Shown: piece by piece, positions 7,325 through 13,457 of the stretch
How the letters are laid out: each line of letters starts with the position of its first letter
Position numbering within the stretch: position 1 is the first letter of the stretch
DNA from: Nitrospira sp.
GTDB lineage: Bacteria > Nitrospirota > Nitrospiria > Nitrospirales > Nitrospiraceae
DNA length: 36,411 nucleotides
Direction of reading: 5' to 3'
Assembly (NCBI GenBank): GCA_020853775.1
Contig: JADYYH010000014.1
Location: 1 to 36,411, forward strand
Notes under the pieces: generated by a model
Told to the model about the DNA's origin: nothing
The model's database searches: none
Seen by the model: only the letters and a program-made list of their open reading frames with translations
Translations under genes and position numbers: made by a program

Positions 7325-7633
7325 GATTAAACCTCCCGCAAACAGTGCCGAGATACCCTGCGCATGAAGCGTCGTTCGACTGTTCACCGATGGCCGGAAC
7401 GGAAGCTCGATGAGACTCCCCGTGATTCCCTCGCAGCCTGTCGGTTCCTGCACTATCCTCTACGCCTCTCGATGCTCCATTTCAATCATGCCAAGGGCCG
7501 TTCGATGCGGATATCACGGAAGTGACTCTCGGGGAAGGCAGTCTTGTAATCACACCGTATGAGGCCGCACACTGCCCGGCGATGACGCTGCCGCAGGCTG
7601 AAGAGGATTGAACAGGAGTCAGGAGAGAGCCTC
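7325..7633. other. Intergenic region with no recognised feature
   Basis: This 309-bp space separates the divergent secreted-protein gene and the MazG-like gene and should hold both promoters. I see the two ribosome-binding sites at its edges but no convincing -35/-10 pair, repeat or small ORF. Confidence 0.5.
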
Positions 7634-7978
7634 ATGTTGAATGATGAAGTGCTGGCGACGGTGCTGGAGTTTCGACGGAAGCGCAATTGGGAACAGTTTC
7701 ATAAGCCCAAGGAACTCGCTGCTGCTATTGCTGTCGAGGCGAGCGAATTGCTCGAAGTCTTTCAATGGAAAACCCACGAGGAAGTGGCGCGGCTGCTTGA
7801 AAGCCCGTCACGGGAGCGGGTGGAGGATGAAATTGCCGATGTGGTAATGCTCCTCTCGTACCTCTGTCACGATCTTGGCCTTGATGTGAACGCCGCGGTG
7901 CGCTCCAAGTTGAAGAAGAACGAGGCCAAGTATCCGGTCGAGAAATCCTACGGCAATGCACGAAAGTATGACGAGTGA
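7634..7978 (+). CDS. MazG-like nucleotide pyrophosphohydrolase (RS21-C6/DCTPP1 type)
   Basis: 114 aa, the usual length for the single-domain all-alpha NTP pyrophosphatases that hydrolyse non-canonical or excess dNTPs (often dCTP analogues) to dNMP and PPi. The magnesium-binding acidic motif is intact: E35-x2-E38 in VEASELLEVFQW and E66-x2-D69 in VEDEIADVVMLLSYL. The N-terminal FRRKRNWEQFHKPKELAAAI is typical of the subgroup. A strong purine-rich site (CAGGAGAGAG) precedes the ATG. Role: cytoplasmic nucleotide-pool cleaning. The exact substrate is uncertain. Confidence 0.92.
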   Translation: MLNDEVLATVLEFRRKRNWEQFHKPKELAAAIAVEASELLEVFQWKTHEEVARLLESPSRERVEDEIADVVMLLSYLCHDLGLDVNAAVRSKLKKNEAKYPVEKSYGNARKYDE

Positions 7979-8246
7979 ATAGATCCAGGCGGGAGAATCC
8001 GGGGGGAGTCGGAGAGAGGAGGATCTGCAGGGAACCGCCCGAGTCACTGACGTCATGCAGGATCTCGTGCCTGGCGCGGGGCTGTGAACTCCGGGGTTTC
8101 TCAACCAGCGCGCGTTTGCATTCGACCAGGTTGATCGGTCATTGTCTCTGATGATACCAAGGAAAGGGGCACCATCGAGCGCTTGAGCAGGTTTCATGGA
8201 GAACGGCGTCGATCGCGGCTCACCAGGACACAGCGGAGGACGGACT

Positions 8247-8342
8247 ATGGAACCTTTGACCATCATCGGCGGGCTTGCCCTGATTATCGGCATCGTTGGT
8301 GTTATCGTGCTGCTGAAAGGCAGGAGGAAGAAGATTCGTTGA
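8247..8342 (+). CDS. 31-aa single-span membrane peptide
   Basis: ATG 8247 follows GGAGGA at a 6-nt spacing. The product is a hydrophobic helix (LTIIGGLALIIGIVGVIVLL, residues 4-23) followed by a strongly basic tail, KGRRKKIR. By the positive-inside rule the tail should face the cytoplasm. It is too short for default gene callers. The cupredoxin gene starts 53 nt downstream, so the two may be co-transcribed. No family is recognised. Confidence 0.65.
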   Translation: MEPLTIIGGLALIIGIVGVIVLLKGRRKKIR

Positions 8343-8394
8343 ACGGGTGAGCCGAATAGACGGTTCGATCGTATCCAGACACAGGAGGTCCGAC

Positions 8395-8853
8395 ATGGGA
8401 GCACATGGAACGTGGAGATGGGGAGGGATGCGTTGGGGAGCCTTCACGGCCTTGGCGCTTACAGGGTGGTCGATGACCGGTGCGATGCCAAGCACCACGC
8501 TGGCTGGTGATCCTGGGCAGGAAATCCGTATCGAGATCTCCATCCGCGACTTCAAGTACGTGCGCACCAAGATGCAGCCGGTTCGCACGGGAGTGCCGGT
8601 GCTGTTTGTCATCCACAACGAGGACTCCGTCCGGCATGGATTCATCTCGCCCCTCTTTTCGGGCCGCCCCGTGCGGGGTGAAGGCGAAGGTATTGAGGCC
8701 TTCGGATCGGGAATCGAGGGGTTCCATCTCGATCCCGGCAAAACGTTGATGATTCGTCTGACTCCCGACGAACAGGGAAAGGTCACCTTTCGCTGCGATC
8801 TGCATCCGGATCTGGAAGGCGAGTTGTATCTGATGGATGTCCCCGTTGGGTAA
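8395..8853 (+). CDS. Periplasmic cupredoxin-like protein
   Basis: 152 aa from ATG 8395, preceded by AGGAGG at a 6-nt spacing. A signal peptide or N-terminal anchor covers about residues 1-37. The rest is a cupredoxin beta-sandwich: IRIEISIRDFKYV at the start, VLFVIHNEDSVRHGF around H81, and VTFRCDLHPDLEGELY with C134 and H137 at the end. H81, C134 and H137 can supply a type 1-like copper site. The usual axial Met after the C-x2-H is absent, so the site may have another axial ligand or none. Context: it follows a 31-aa membrane peptide and precedes a terminator hairpin. Confidence 0.8.
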   Translation: MGAHGTWRWGGMRWGAFTALALTGWSMTGAMPSTTLAGDPGQEIRIEISIRDFKYVRTKMQPVRTGVPVLFVIHNEDSVRHGFISPLFSGRPVRGEGEGIEAFGSGIEGFHLDPGKTLMIRLTPDEQGKVTFRCDLHPDLEGELYLMDVPVG

Positions 8854-8871
8854 CCCATATGAATGGGTTTT
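8852..8871 (+). terminator. Terminator-like hairpin at the end of the cupredoxin gene
   Basis: AACCCAT (8852-8858) pairs with ATGGGTT (8863-8869) around a 4-nt loop, and the stem runs into a short T tract (TTTT ending at 8871). The stem overlaps the stop codon of the cupredoxin gene. The T tract is short, so termination may be partial. Confidence 0.5.
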
Positions 8872-8900
8872 GGAAGAAAGGCCGGAGTGAGGGCTCCTGA

Positions 8901-8928
8901 ACAGACGATGGCGAGAGGAGTCGTCTGT
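8901..8928 (+). repeat. 8-bp inverted repeat, hairpin without T tract
   Basis: ACAGACGA (8901-8908) and TCGTCTGT (8921-8928) are perfect complements around a 12-nt loop. It lies 30 nt after the first hairpin in a gene-free stretch. It may stabilise the cupredoxin mRNA 3' end or be a protein-binding site. Confidence 0.45.
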
Positions 8929-9225
8929 TGCATGCCTCCGTCCCAGGACGATCCGAATATCGATAGTGATAGGGCGAGGGGAGAGGCATGACGGAACGGT
9001 CGTAGAATGAGCTGCACCGGATCGACGGATCTGTCCCGATCGAAGATGTTGGCCTCGTGGGAGACGCGTGAGGGCGGCGCTTATCCGACGGGACGAAGCT
9101 CAGGTTTGGTTCTGTGTGGCGCGCGATGGAAAGCCCGGCGCTGCACCGTACCCTTACATGCGGGAAGCATCGCCTGACGGACTCGCCGGTCACCTCTCCT
9201 TTCACACCTCAGCCGCGTTTCCCTC
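8929..9225. other. Gene-free stretch before promoter A
   Basis: About 300 bp between the cupredoxin hairpins and promoter A. An open frame runs through 9068-9283 but has no ribosome site, crosses the promoter, and shows no family resemblance. I see nothing else supportable. Confidence 0.4.
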
Positions 9226-9281
9226 CATGAACCTCTTTTTCATCTCTCGCTCATGGGCCGTTCATCTGCCTGGCGTAGAGT
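9226..9281 (+). promoter_or_regulatory. Promoter A: palindrome plus 11-bp phased repeats plus -10
   Basis: CATGAA starts at 9226. TTCATC (9239-9244), CTCATG (9250-9255) and TTCATC (9261-9266) begin 11 bp apart. Exactly 9 nt then separate the last repeat from TAGAGT (9276-9281), a -10-like box. There is no normal -35; the repeats occupy its place, as in PhoB-type activated promoters. The same layout occurs at 10929 and 12888. Here the CATGAA/TTCAT spacer is 7 nt rather than 6. Confidence 0.65.
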
Positions 9282-9503
9282 AACGTCAAGCGGAGACAGG
9301 TCAAGGCCTGCCGAGCCGCTGCTGCGACCCGGCTGTCGTCTGATCACGCCTCCCCCACGGAGGTTCCTCAAACATCACAGGCGGCCCCCGCTTCTCTCGC
9401 GCCTCGTCGGCACCTGTTTCCGCCGGGCAATCAGGCGGAGCGCCCGGTTGCCCTCCACCAGGTCGGATCTCTGTTGCCGGCCACTGACAAGGAGGGTTGT
9501 GAA
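9282..9503 (+). other. Long 5' leader of the 34-aa peptide gene
   Basis: About 222 nt lie between the -10 box and the GTG start. It contains AAGGCCTGCCGAGC (9303-9316), identical to 11010-11023 in the leader of the paralogous unit, and CAGG/CCTG able to pair around it (9297-9300 with 9307-9310). The two leaders are almost the same length (-10 to start codon 228 and 231 nt). This suggests a functional untranslated RNA region rather than random spacer. Confidence 0.45.
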
Positions 9504-9608
9504 GTGAATGGGCCGAACCACATGTTCTTTATCCCGCTGTTGTTGTTGGTGTTCCTGGGCATGGGTATTATGGTTGCCTACGGCGTCTGGCTGCTCGACC
9601 TCCCGTGA
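9504..9608 (+). CDS. 34-aa single-span membrane peptide, paralogue 1
   Basis: GTG 9504 has AGGAGG 8 nt upstream. The peptide is mostly one hydrophobic helix (MFFIPLLLLVFLGMGIMVAY, residues 7-26) and ends GVWLLDLP. The end is nearly identical to that of the 36-aa peptide at 11209 (both have MGIM, then GVWLLDLP). Short single-span peptides with conserved ends often bind larger membrane complexes, as CydX does in cytochrome bd oxidase, but no partner is encoded here. It is transcribed from promoter A. Confidence 0.7.
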   Translation: MNGPNHMFFIPLLLLVFLGMGIMVAYGVWLLDLP

Positions 9609-9652
9609 TAGGCTCGCAAGTCTTGAGTGAAGGAAATGAACGGAGTTGAACC

Positions 9653-9718
9653 ATGATGGAAAAGAGAACCATCGGCGTCTCTGCTTTCCTGGAACGGCCA
9701 GCGAAACGGGAGCTGTGA
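9653..9718 (+). CDS. Possible 21-aa peptide downstream of paralogue 1
   Basis: ATG 9653 has GGAG 8 nt upstream and encodes MMEKRTIGVSAFLERPAKREL. Its position matches that of the 44-aa membrane protein at 11364 in the paralogous unit (44 nt after the upstream stop in both), but it has no hydrophobic segment. It may be a remnant or a chance frame. Confidence 0.25.
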   Translation: MMEKRTIGVSAFLERPAKREL

Positions 9719-9877
9719 CCCGCTCCGTCGAATCAGTCCGGTTTCACTCCTTGTGTCATTACGTTATCATGCATAATTGCGAGACCGGTCGTAGCTGAAC
9801 CACTACTTCACATGCGCCCACGATGATCTCGGACGGTGAGGAACAACCGACCGAACAGATGAGGATTCGATGTCACG

Positions 9878-10396
9878 ATGAATGCACATGAAGACAGAAG
9901 AGCCGGGCCTCTGCGGAGCTTTCTGACGGAGGACCACCAGCGACTCGATGCGCTGTTGCAAGCGGCATTGAGGGTTCACAGTCAGGTCGATGTCGCCGCC
10001 TATGATCGATTCCGTGCAGGCCTCCTTCGGCATATCGGCATGGAAGAGAAGATTCTCCTGCCGGCGGCGCAGCGACTCCGGGGCGGAATTCCGTTGCCCA
10101 TGGCCGCGAAACTCCGGTTGGACCATGCGGCCCTCGCGTCACTGCTCATGCCGACTCCCACCGCATCCATCATTGCGCAGGTTCGCGCGATCCTTGCGGA
10201 CCACAATGCCCTGGAAGAAGGTCCGGACGGCCTGTACGAGCTCTGTGACGATCTGTGTCGATCCGAAAACGATCAACTGATGAATCGCCTTCGCGCCGCC
10301 CCAGCACGACAAGCGATGCCGCACTCCGATAGTCCCGCCGTGATGATTGCCGTGCGCCGAACGTTGGAGCGGGCCGGCTATCACTGTCCAGATTGA
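9878..10396 (+). CDS. Hemerythrin HHE domain protein
   Basis: 172 aa. Four-helix hemerythrin-type domain with the expected di-iron ligands in order: H20 (FLTEDHQRLD), H52 and E56 (LLRHIGMEEKILLP), H83 (LDHAALASLL) and H109 followed by E113/E114 (LADHNALEEG). Such cytoplasmic proteins bind O2 or NO through a di-iron centre. The domain ends near residue 140; the tail is variable. Upstream ATG 9870 gives only a three-codon frame, so 9878 is the start. A TCAT/TCAT pair 11 bp apart lies upstream near 9756-9770, reminiscent of promoters A-C but without the same -10 spacing. Confidence 0.9.
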   Translation: MNAHEDRRAGPLRSFLTEDHQRLDALLQAALRVHSQVDVAAYDRFRAGLLRHIGMEEKILLPAAQRLRGGIPLPMAAKLRLDHAALASLLMPTPTASIIAQVRAILADHNALEEGPDGLYELCDDLCRSENDQLMNRLRAAPARQAMPHSDSPAVMIAVRRTLERAGYHCPD

Positions 10397-10671
10397 TTGT
10401 AAAGAGACCGGACCGTTCCCAGCGGATCGCACGAGCCCGGGAGACCTTGTACGCTCAGGCCATCGGCTCCCACGCCGTCGTCATAGAACGCGACTTGACC
10501 CGGCACTGTTCTGGTGCGCGTCGTGGTCGAGCGAGTCTGGGAATCACCGGGCAGGAGCGCGAAGAACTTATAGACGTTCGTGTCTGCCGACATGGAGTCC
10601 TGCAGGGTGAGGTTTGCCGCACTGGGGCGGTTTCACGTGCCATCCGTACAGACGATGATGTTCTTCGACAT
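10381..10671 (-). pseudogene. DUF2235 gene remnant with a premature UGA
   Basis: From ATG 10671 (preceded by GGGAGG) the minus strand reads MSKNIIVCTDGT, then TGA at 10635-10633, then NRPSAANLTLQDS, TNVYKFFALLPGDSQT and GQVAFYDDGVGADGLSVQ. DUF2235 proteins (alpha/beta hydrolase-like, related to Tle1 phospholipase effectors) start with this order: (V)CTDGTWNRP, PTNVxKF, FYDDGVG. The TGA replaces the Trp of DGTW. The frame ends after 97 codons where the family is several hundred residues long, and its end overlaps the 3' end of the hemerythrin gene. The intact ribosome site suggests fairly recent decay. Confidence 0.75.
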
Positions 10672-10689
10672 GGTGCTATCCTCCCGCCT

Positions 10690-10928
10690 TGGTTGATATG
10701 AGCGGTTTCTCATGGGCCCGCCGCATGGCCGGTGTGGTGGTTGAGGGAGTCGGCGATCTCCATGGGTGGAACGCTGCGACCGAGCAGAGTGTCGGTCAGG
10801 GTGATGTCTTGTCAGGACGAATCATAGTGTGCCACAAAAGTGAGGTCAATGGATCTCGTGTGCACGCTCTTCCAATCTCAACCTTCAACCTGATCCTTCA
10901 TCTCGTACGCCTCACGTCTTCTTCCATT
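10690..10928. other. Gene-free stretch before promoter B
   Basis: About 240 bp between the DUF2235 remnant and promoter B. It would hold the promoter of the remnant on the minus strand. The plus-strand frame from 10689 runs through promoter B and shows no protein-like features, so I do not call it. Confidence 0.4.
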
Positions 10929-10983
10929 CATGAAGCCTTCTTCATGTCCTGTTCATCCCCTGCTCATCTTGCTGTAGTACAGT
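10929..10983 (+). promoter_or_regulatory. Promoter B: palindrome plus 11-bp phased repeats plus -10
   Basis: CATGAA (10929-10934), 6 nt, then TTCATG (10941-10946) form a perfect inverted repeat. TTCATG (10941), TTCATC (10952) and CTCATC (10963) are direct repeats at exactly 11-bp steps. Nine nt after the last repeat is TACAGT (10978-10983). Of the three copies this is the most regular, and it should drive the small-peptide and nucleotidyltransferase unit that follows. Confidence 0.7.
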
Positions 10984-11001
10984 GTCATCAAGCAGAGCGC
11001 G

Positions 11002-11019
11002 GGCAGGCGAAGGCCTGCC
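11002..11019 (+). other. Leader hairpin of transcript B
   Basis: GGCAGGC (11002-11008) pairs with GCCTGCC (11013-11019) around GAAG. It sits about 20 nt after the -10 box and contains most of the 14-nt block shared with leader A. It may be a stabilising or regulatory 5' RNA element. Confidence 0.45.
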
Positions 11020-11208
11020 GAGCTTGCTGTGACAGGAGACCTGCCTGATCGAGATTCTACAGTCGGAGTCGATCAGCGTGGCGCACGAGAGGCTTTTCCT
11101 GAGGCTCGTCACGGTCCGCCTGTCCTATCGGAGAATCCGGCCCGAGGCCTGTTTCTCCCTCATCATCCGGATCCCTCAGGGCCGGCCTTAGTAAGGAGGG
11201 CTGCGCAG

Positions 11209-11319
11209 GTGAACAGTTTGAATGAGACGCTCTCGACATCGTTGGTCCACCTAGTCCTCTTCCTGGCGATGGGCATCATGATCCTGTGGGGAGTGTGGTT
11301 GCTTGATCTGCCGGGATAG
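11209..11319 (+). CDS. 36-aa single-span membrane peptide, paralogue 2
   Basis: GTG 11209 follows AAGGAGG. The product is MNSLNETLSTSLVHL, then a hydrophobic helix (LVLFLAMGIMILWG) ending GVWLLDLPG. It is a clear paralogue of the 34-aa peptide at 9504. Both genes share start-codon type, leader length, promoter layout and the bases just after the stop (GATAGG-x-x-CGC-x-AGTC). The duplication was therefore of a whole transcription unit. Function unknown. Confidence 0.72.
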   Translation: MNSLNETLSTSLVHLVLFLAMGIMILWGVWLLDLPG

Positions 11320-11363
11320 GACCGCGAGTCACCATTCGAAGGGAAAGGGAAAGGAGAATCACC

Positions 11364-11498
11364 ATGTTTGATATAGGAGGCATGCCCATGTATCCGGCTG
11401 TCATCTTGGCCGGACTGACGTTGTTTGCCTGGATCGTTGTGATGGTGAGGTCCTATATGGATGAGACACCGGCTGATTTCGAGGACGCATCGGTCTAA
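11364..11498 (+). CDS. 44-aa single-span membrane protein
   Basis: ATG 11364 is preceded by AAGGAG at about 7 nt. It has one hydrophobic helix (MYPAVILAGLTLFAWIVVMV, residues 9-28) and an acidic C-terminal tail (YMDETPADFEDASV). It lies 44 nt after the 36-aa peptide gene in the same orientation, so co-transcription from promoter B is likely. Family not recognised. Confidence 0.65.
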   Translation: MFDIGGMPMYPAVILAGLTLFAWIVVMVRSYMDETPADFEDASV

Positions 11499-11581
11499 CC
11501 GGAAAGGAAGGTGGCGAACGTGCTGCGCCCGTCAAATGCGGGCGCAGCGCGGAGAAGGAGGGCATAGTGAAGGAGGTCTCT

Positions 11582-11785
11582 ATGCACGATCGAAGCCCTG
11601 TTTACACGAGAGAACCGGATTGGTCCGGCGGCGACCGCACTACCCTGCAAACCGAGGAACGCAAGGTGCTCGCCCTATTGGTGCTCTATGTGGCGCTGAT
11701 CCTTTCCGCGCTCTGGGGGGTAAACCGGCTCGAACGTTATGTGGAGGCGCAGCAGGAGCCGGTCAACGCCGCTGAGAACTCGTGA
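11582..11785 (+). CDS. 67-aa single-span membrane protein
   Basis: ATG 11582 has AAGGAGG 5 nt upstream; the in-frame GTG 11567 lies within or before that site and is less likely. A polar N-terminus (residues 1-28) precedes one hydrophobic helix (VLALLVLYVALILSALWGVN, residues 29-48) and a charged helical tail (RLERYVEAQQEP). It is the third small membrane protein in the promoter B unit. No family recognised. Confidence 0.65.
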   Translation: MHDRSPVYTREPDWSGGDRTTLQTEERKVLALLVLYVALILSALWGVNRLERYVEAQQEPVNAAENS

Positions 11786-11838
11786 GCCTCCGGATCGGCA
11801 GGAGGCGTACACCATGTTAGTGACGAAAGGGGGCGGAG

Positions 11839-12789
11839 ATGACGGAGCGGAGTGGCGGGGGAGCCGTGTGGTCGATCGTGCTCGCGGGCGGCGATGGTCT
11901 ACGCACGCAAGGATTCATTCGGAGTTGGTTGGGTGTCGACCGACCAAAACAATATTGCACCTTCGTGGGAACGAGGTCGATGTTCCAGCACACCCTGGAC
12001 CGAGCGGCCCGGCTCATCCCCTGGAACCGGATCGTCGTCGTGGCGGCGGCTCATCATCAAGAAGAGGTCTGGGAACAGCTTGAGAAGAGAGATCCGGGCC
12101 TGGTGCTGTTTCAACCCATGAATCTGGATACGGCCGCGGGCGTGCTGTTGCCCTTGACGCACATTCTTGCTCGTGATCCGGAGGCGACCGTCGTCATCTA
12201 TCCTTCGGACCACTTCGTGTATCCCGAAGACCGCTTCCTGGAGAACGTGGAACAGGCGGTCGAGACCAGCGAACGGATTGGTGGGCGGCCTCTGTTGCTG
12301 GCCACAAAACCGGACCAGCTTGAATTGGAATACGGCTGGATCCTTCCCGGCAAACGCCTGACGGTAAACGGAGCGCAAGATGCGCGGGCCGTCCATTCGT
12401 TCATCGAAAAGCCGCCCGCGGCCCAAGTTGCCATGCTGACGGGCTCCGGCGCTCTGTGGAACACCATGGTGGTGGTGGCCAAAGGGGCGTCCCTCTGGGC
12501 CCTGGGAGAGCGCTCGTTGCCCAAGATGATGACGCTGTTCGGACGGCTGAAAGAGGCCATCGATAGTCCACGGGAACCGGAGATCCTCGAGACGATCTAT
12601 GGTGTCATGCCGCGGCGCAATTTTTCGACGCACATGCTGGAAAGTGCGCCGGAGCGACTGGCGGTCATGGAACTGCGTGACGTGCTCTGGAGTGATTGGG
12701 GTCGTCCCAGCCGCATCGTGCAGATGCTCGAGAAAATCGACAGGCGGCCGGCCTTCGCCGATGCGAACCTGCCGGCGCTGCCGGCGTGA
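11839..12789 (+). CDS. Mannose-1-phosphate guanylyltransferase-like nucleotidyltransferase
   Basis: 316 aa. GT-A nucleotidyltransferase of the ManC/GMP type, which makes GDP-mannose from GTP and mannose-1-phosphate for surface polysaccharide. The N-terminal loop is IVLAGGDGLRTQG, followed by RPKQYCTFVG; the usual G-x-G-x-R-L-W-P is altered to GDGLRTQG. Further family motifs are QPMNLDTAAGVLLPLTHIL, VVIYPSDHFVYPED (metal-binding Asp), LEYGWI and VHSFIEKP. The C-terminal isomerase domain of bifunctional ManC is absent. Given the changed loop the exact substrate is uncertain. The ribosome site is GGGGGCGGAG. It follows three small membrane genes and probably belongs to the promoter B transcript. 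Confidence 0.8.
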   Translation: MTERSGGGAVWSIVLAGGDGLRTQGFIRSWLGVDRPKQYCTFVGTRSMFQHTLDRAARLIPWNRIVVVAAAHHQEEVWEQLEKRDPGLVLFQPMNLDTAAGVLLPLTHILARDPEATVVIYPSDHFVYPEDRFLENVEQAVETSERIGGRPLLLATKPDQLELEYGWILPGKRLTVNGAQDARAVHSFIEKPPAAQVAMLTGSGALWNTMVVVAKGASLWALGERSLPKMMTLFGRLKEAIDSPREPEILETIYGVMPRRNFSTHMLESAPERLAVMELRDVLWSDWGRPSRIVQMLEKIDRRPAFADANLPALPA

Positions 12790-12887
12790 GCGATGAGCGG
12801 CAGAGCGTTCCTGATATGAAGGCTCTGCCGCATCCTTCTATTCTCTCCGTGAAAGCGATCGAGCCTCGCCTCCGTTTCGTCTGCTTC

Positions 12888-12942
12888 CATGAAGTCATTT
12901 TCATGCCGTACTAATCATCTCCTCATGTTGGTGGGCTATAGT
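12888..12942 (+). promoter_or_regulatory. Promoter C: palindrome plus phased repeats plus -10
   Basis: CATGAA (12888-12893), 6 nt, then TTCATG (12900-12905) form a perfect inverted repeat. A degenerate second copy, CTAATC (12911-12916), and CTCATG (12922-12927) keep the 11-bp phase. Nine nt later is TATAGT (12937-12942). Spacing from CATGAA to the -10 box equals that of promoter B to the base. The transcript leads into the 102-aa gene at 13031 with a shorter leader (88 nt). Confidence 0.65.
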
Positions 12943-13030
12943 GAGGCAGGATGAGCCGGGACCGGCGCCACCCGAGCCTTCCCGAGCACCCGATTCGAGT
13001 CAACACCGGGGGCGCGCATGAGGAGGAGCC

Positions 13031-13339
13031 ATGAAAGATCTCACCACACGCATATCGGTCGTCGAGCGAGCAGTCGGATCGGACAGAACCAGGCCGGCGT
13101 CTTACCGGCTCTCGGAGCTTGCCGCCTGGTTGTTCAGCATCCATGCCGATCGCTGGAAACGGCGGGCCTTGTTCTACGAGTGCCATCGCGACTACTTTCC
13201 GGGGTTGGCATCCGGTCGATTCGTCGAGCGTTGTCGTGAACTGGAGGCGAGTTATCGAGGCCTCGCTCAAGTGTTATTCACTATGCCGGCTCCGGTTCGC
13301 TTGGTGCCGATCCGGGTGACTGTTTCCCGGCTCAAGTAG
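13031..13339 (+). CDS. 102-aa basic protein of unknown function
   Basis: ATG 13031 has AGGAGG 6 nt upstream. The sequence is basic and mostly helical (LSELAAWLFSIHADRWKRRA, FVERCRELEASYRGLAQVLF) without signal peptide or membrane span. It is expressed from promoter C, so it probably shares the stimulus of the two small-peptide units. I do not recognise the family. Confidence 0.65.
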   Translation: MKDLTTRISVVERAVGSDRTRPASYRLSELAAWLFSIHADRWKRRALFYECHRDYFPGLASGRFVERCRELEASYRGLAQVLFTMPAPVRLVPIRVTVSRLK

Positions 13340-13421
13340 TGCGGGAAGAATCAGGCCAAGTGCGGTTCGCTCCCCATTTGATTCCAGCATTGAATCTGTG
13401 CGGCTGACGGCTTACGCTAGG

Positions 13422-13440
13422 CCATAGGCTGTCAGCCTAT
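13422..13440. repeat. Short inverted repeat upstream of the hydrolase gene
   Basis: ATAGGC and GCCTAT flank TGTCA in the 118-bp gap before the alpha/beta-hydrolase gene. There is no T tract, so it is more likely an operator or mRNA hairpin than an intrinsic terminator. Confidence 0.3.
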
Positions 13441-13457
13441 TCAGAAAGGGGAGCGGT

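Noticed and set aside
9068-9283. 71-codon plus-strand frame
   Set aside because: No ribosome site, it runs across promoter A, and its composition is not protein-like.
10689-11048. 119-codon plus-strand frame
   Set aside because: It covers promoter B and the leader hairpin and has no recognisable domain; the conserved promoter architecture explains the region better.
11029-11208. N-terminal extension of the 36-aa peptide to a 96-aa protein
   Set aside because: The paralogue at 9504 has no such extension, and a strong AAGGAGG precedes GTG 11209.
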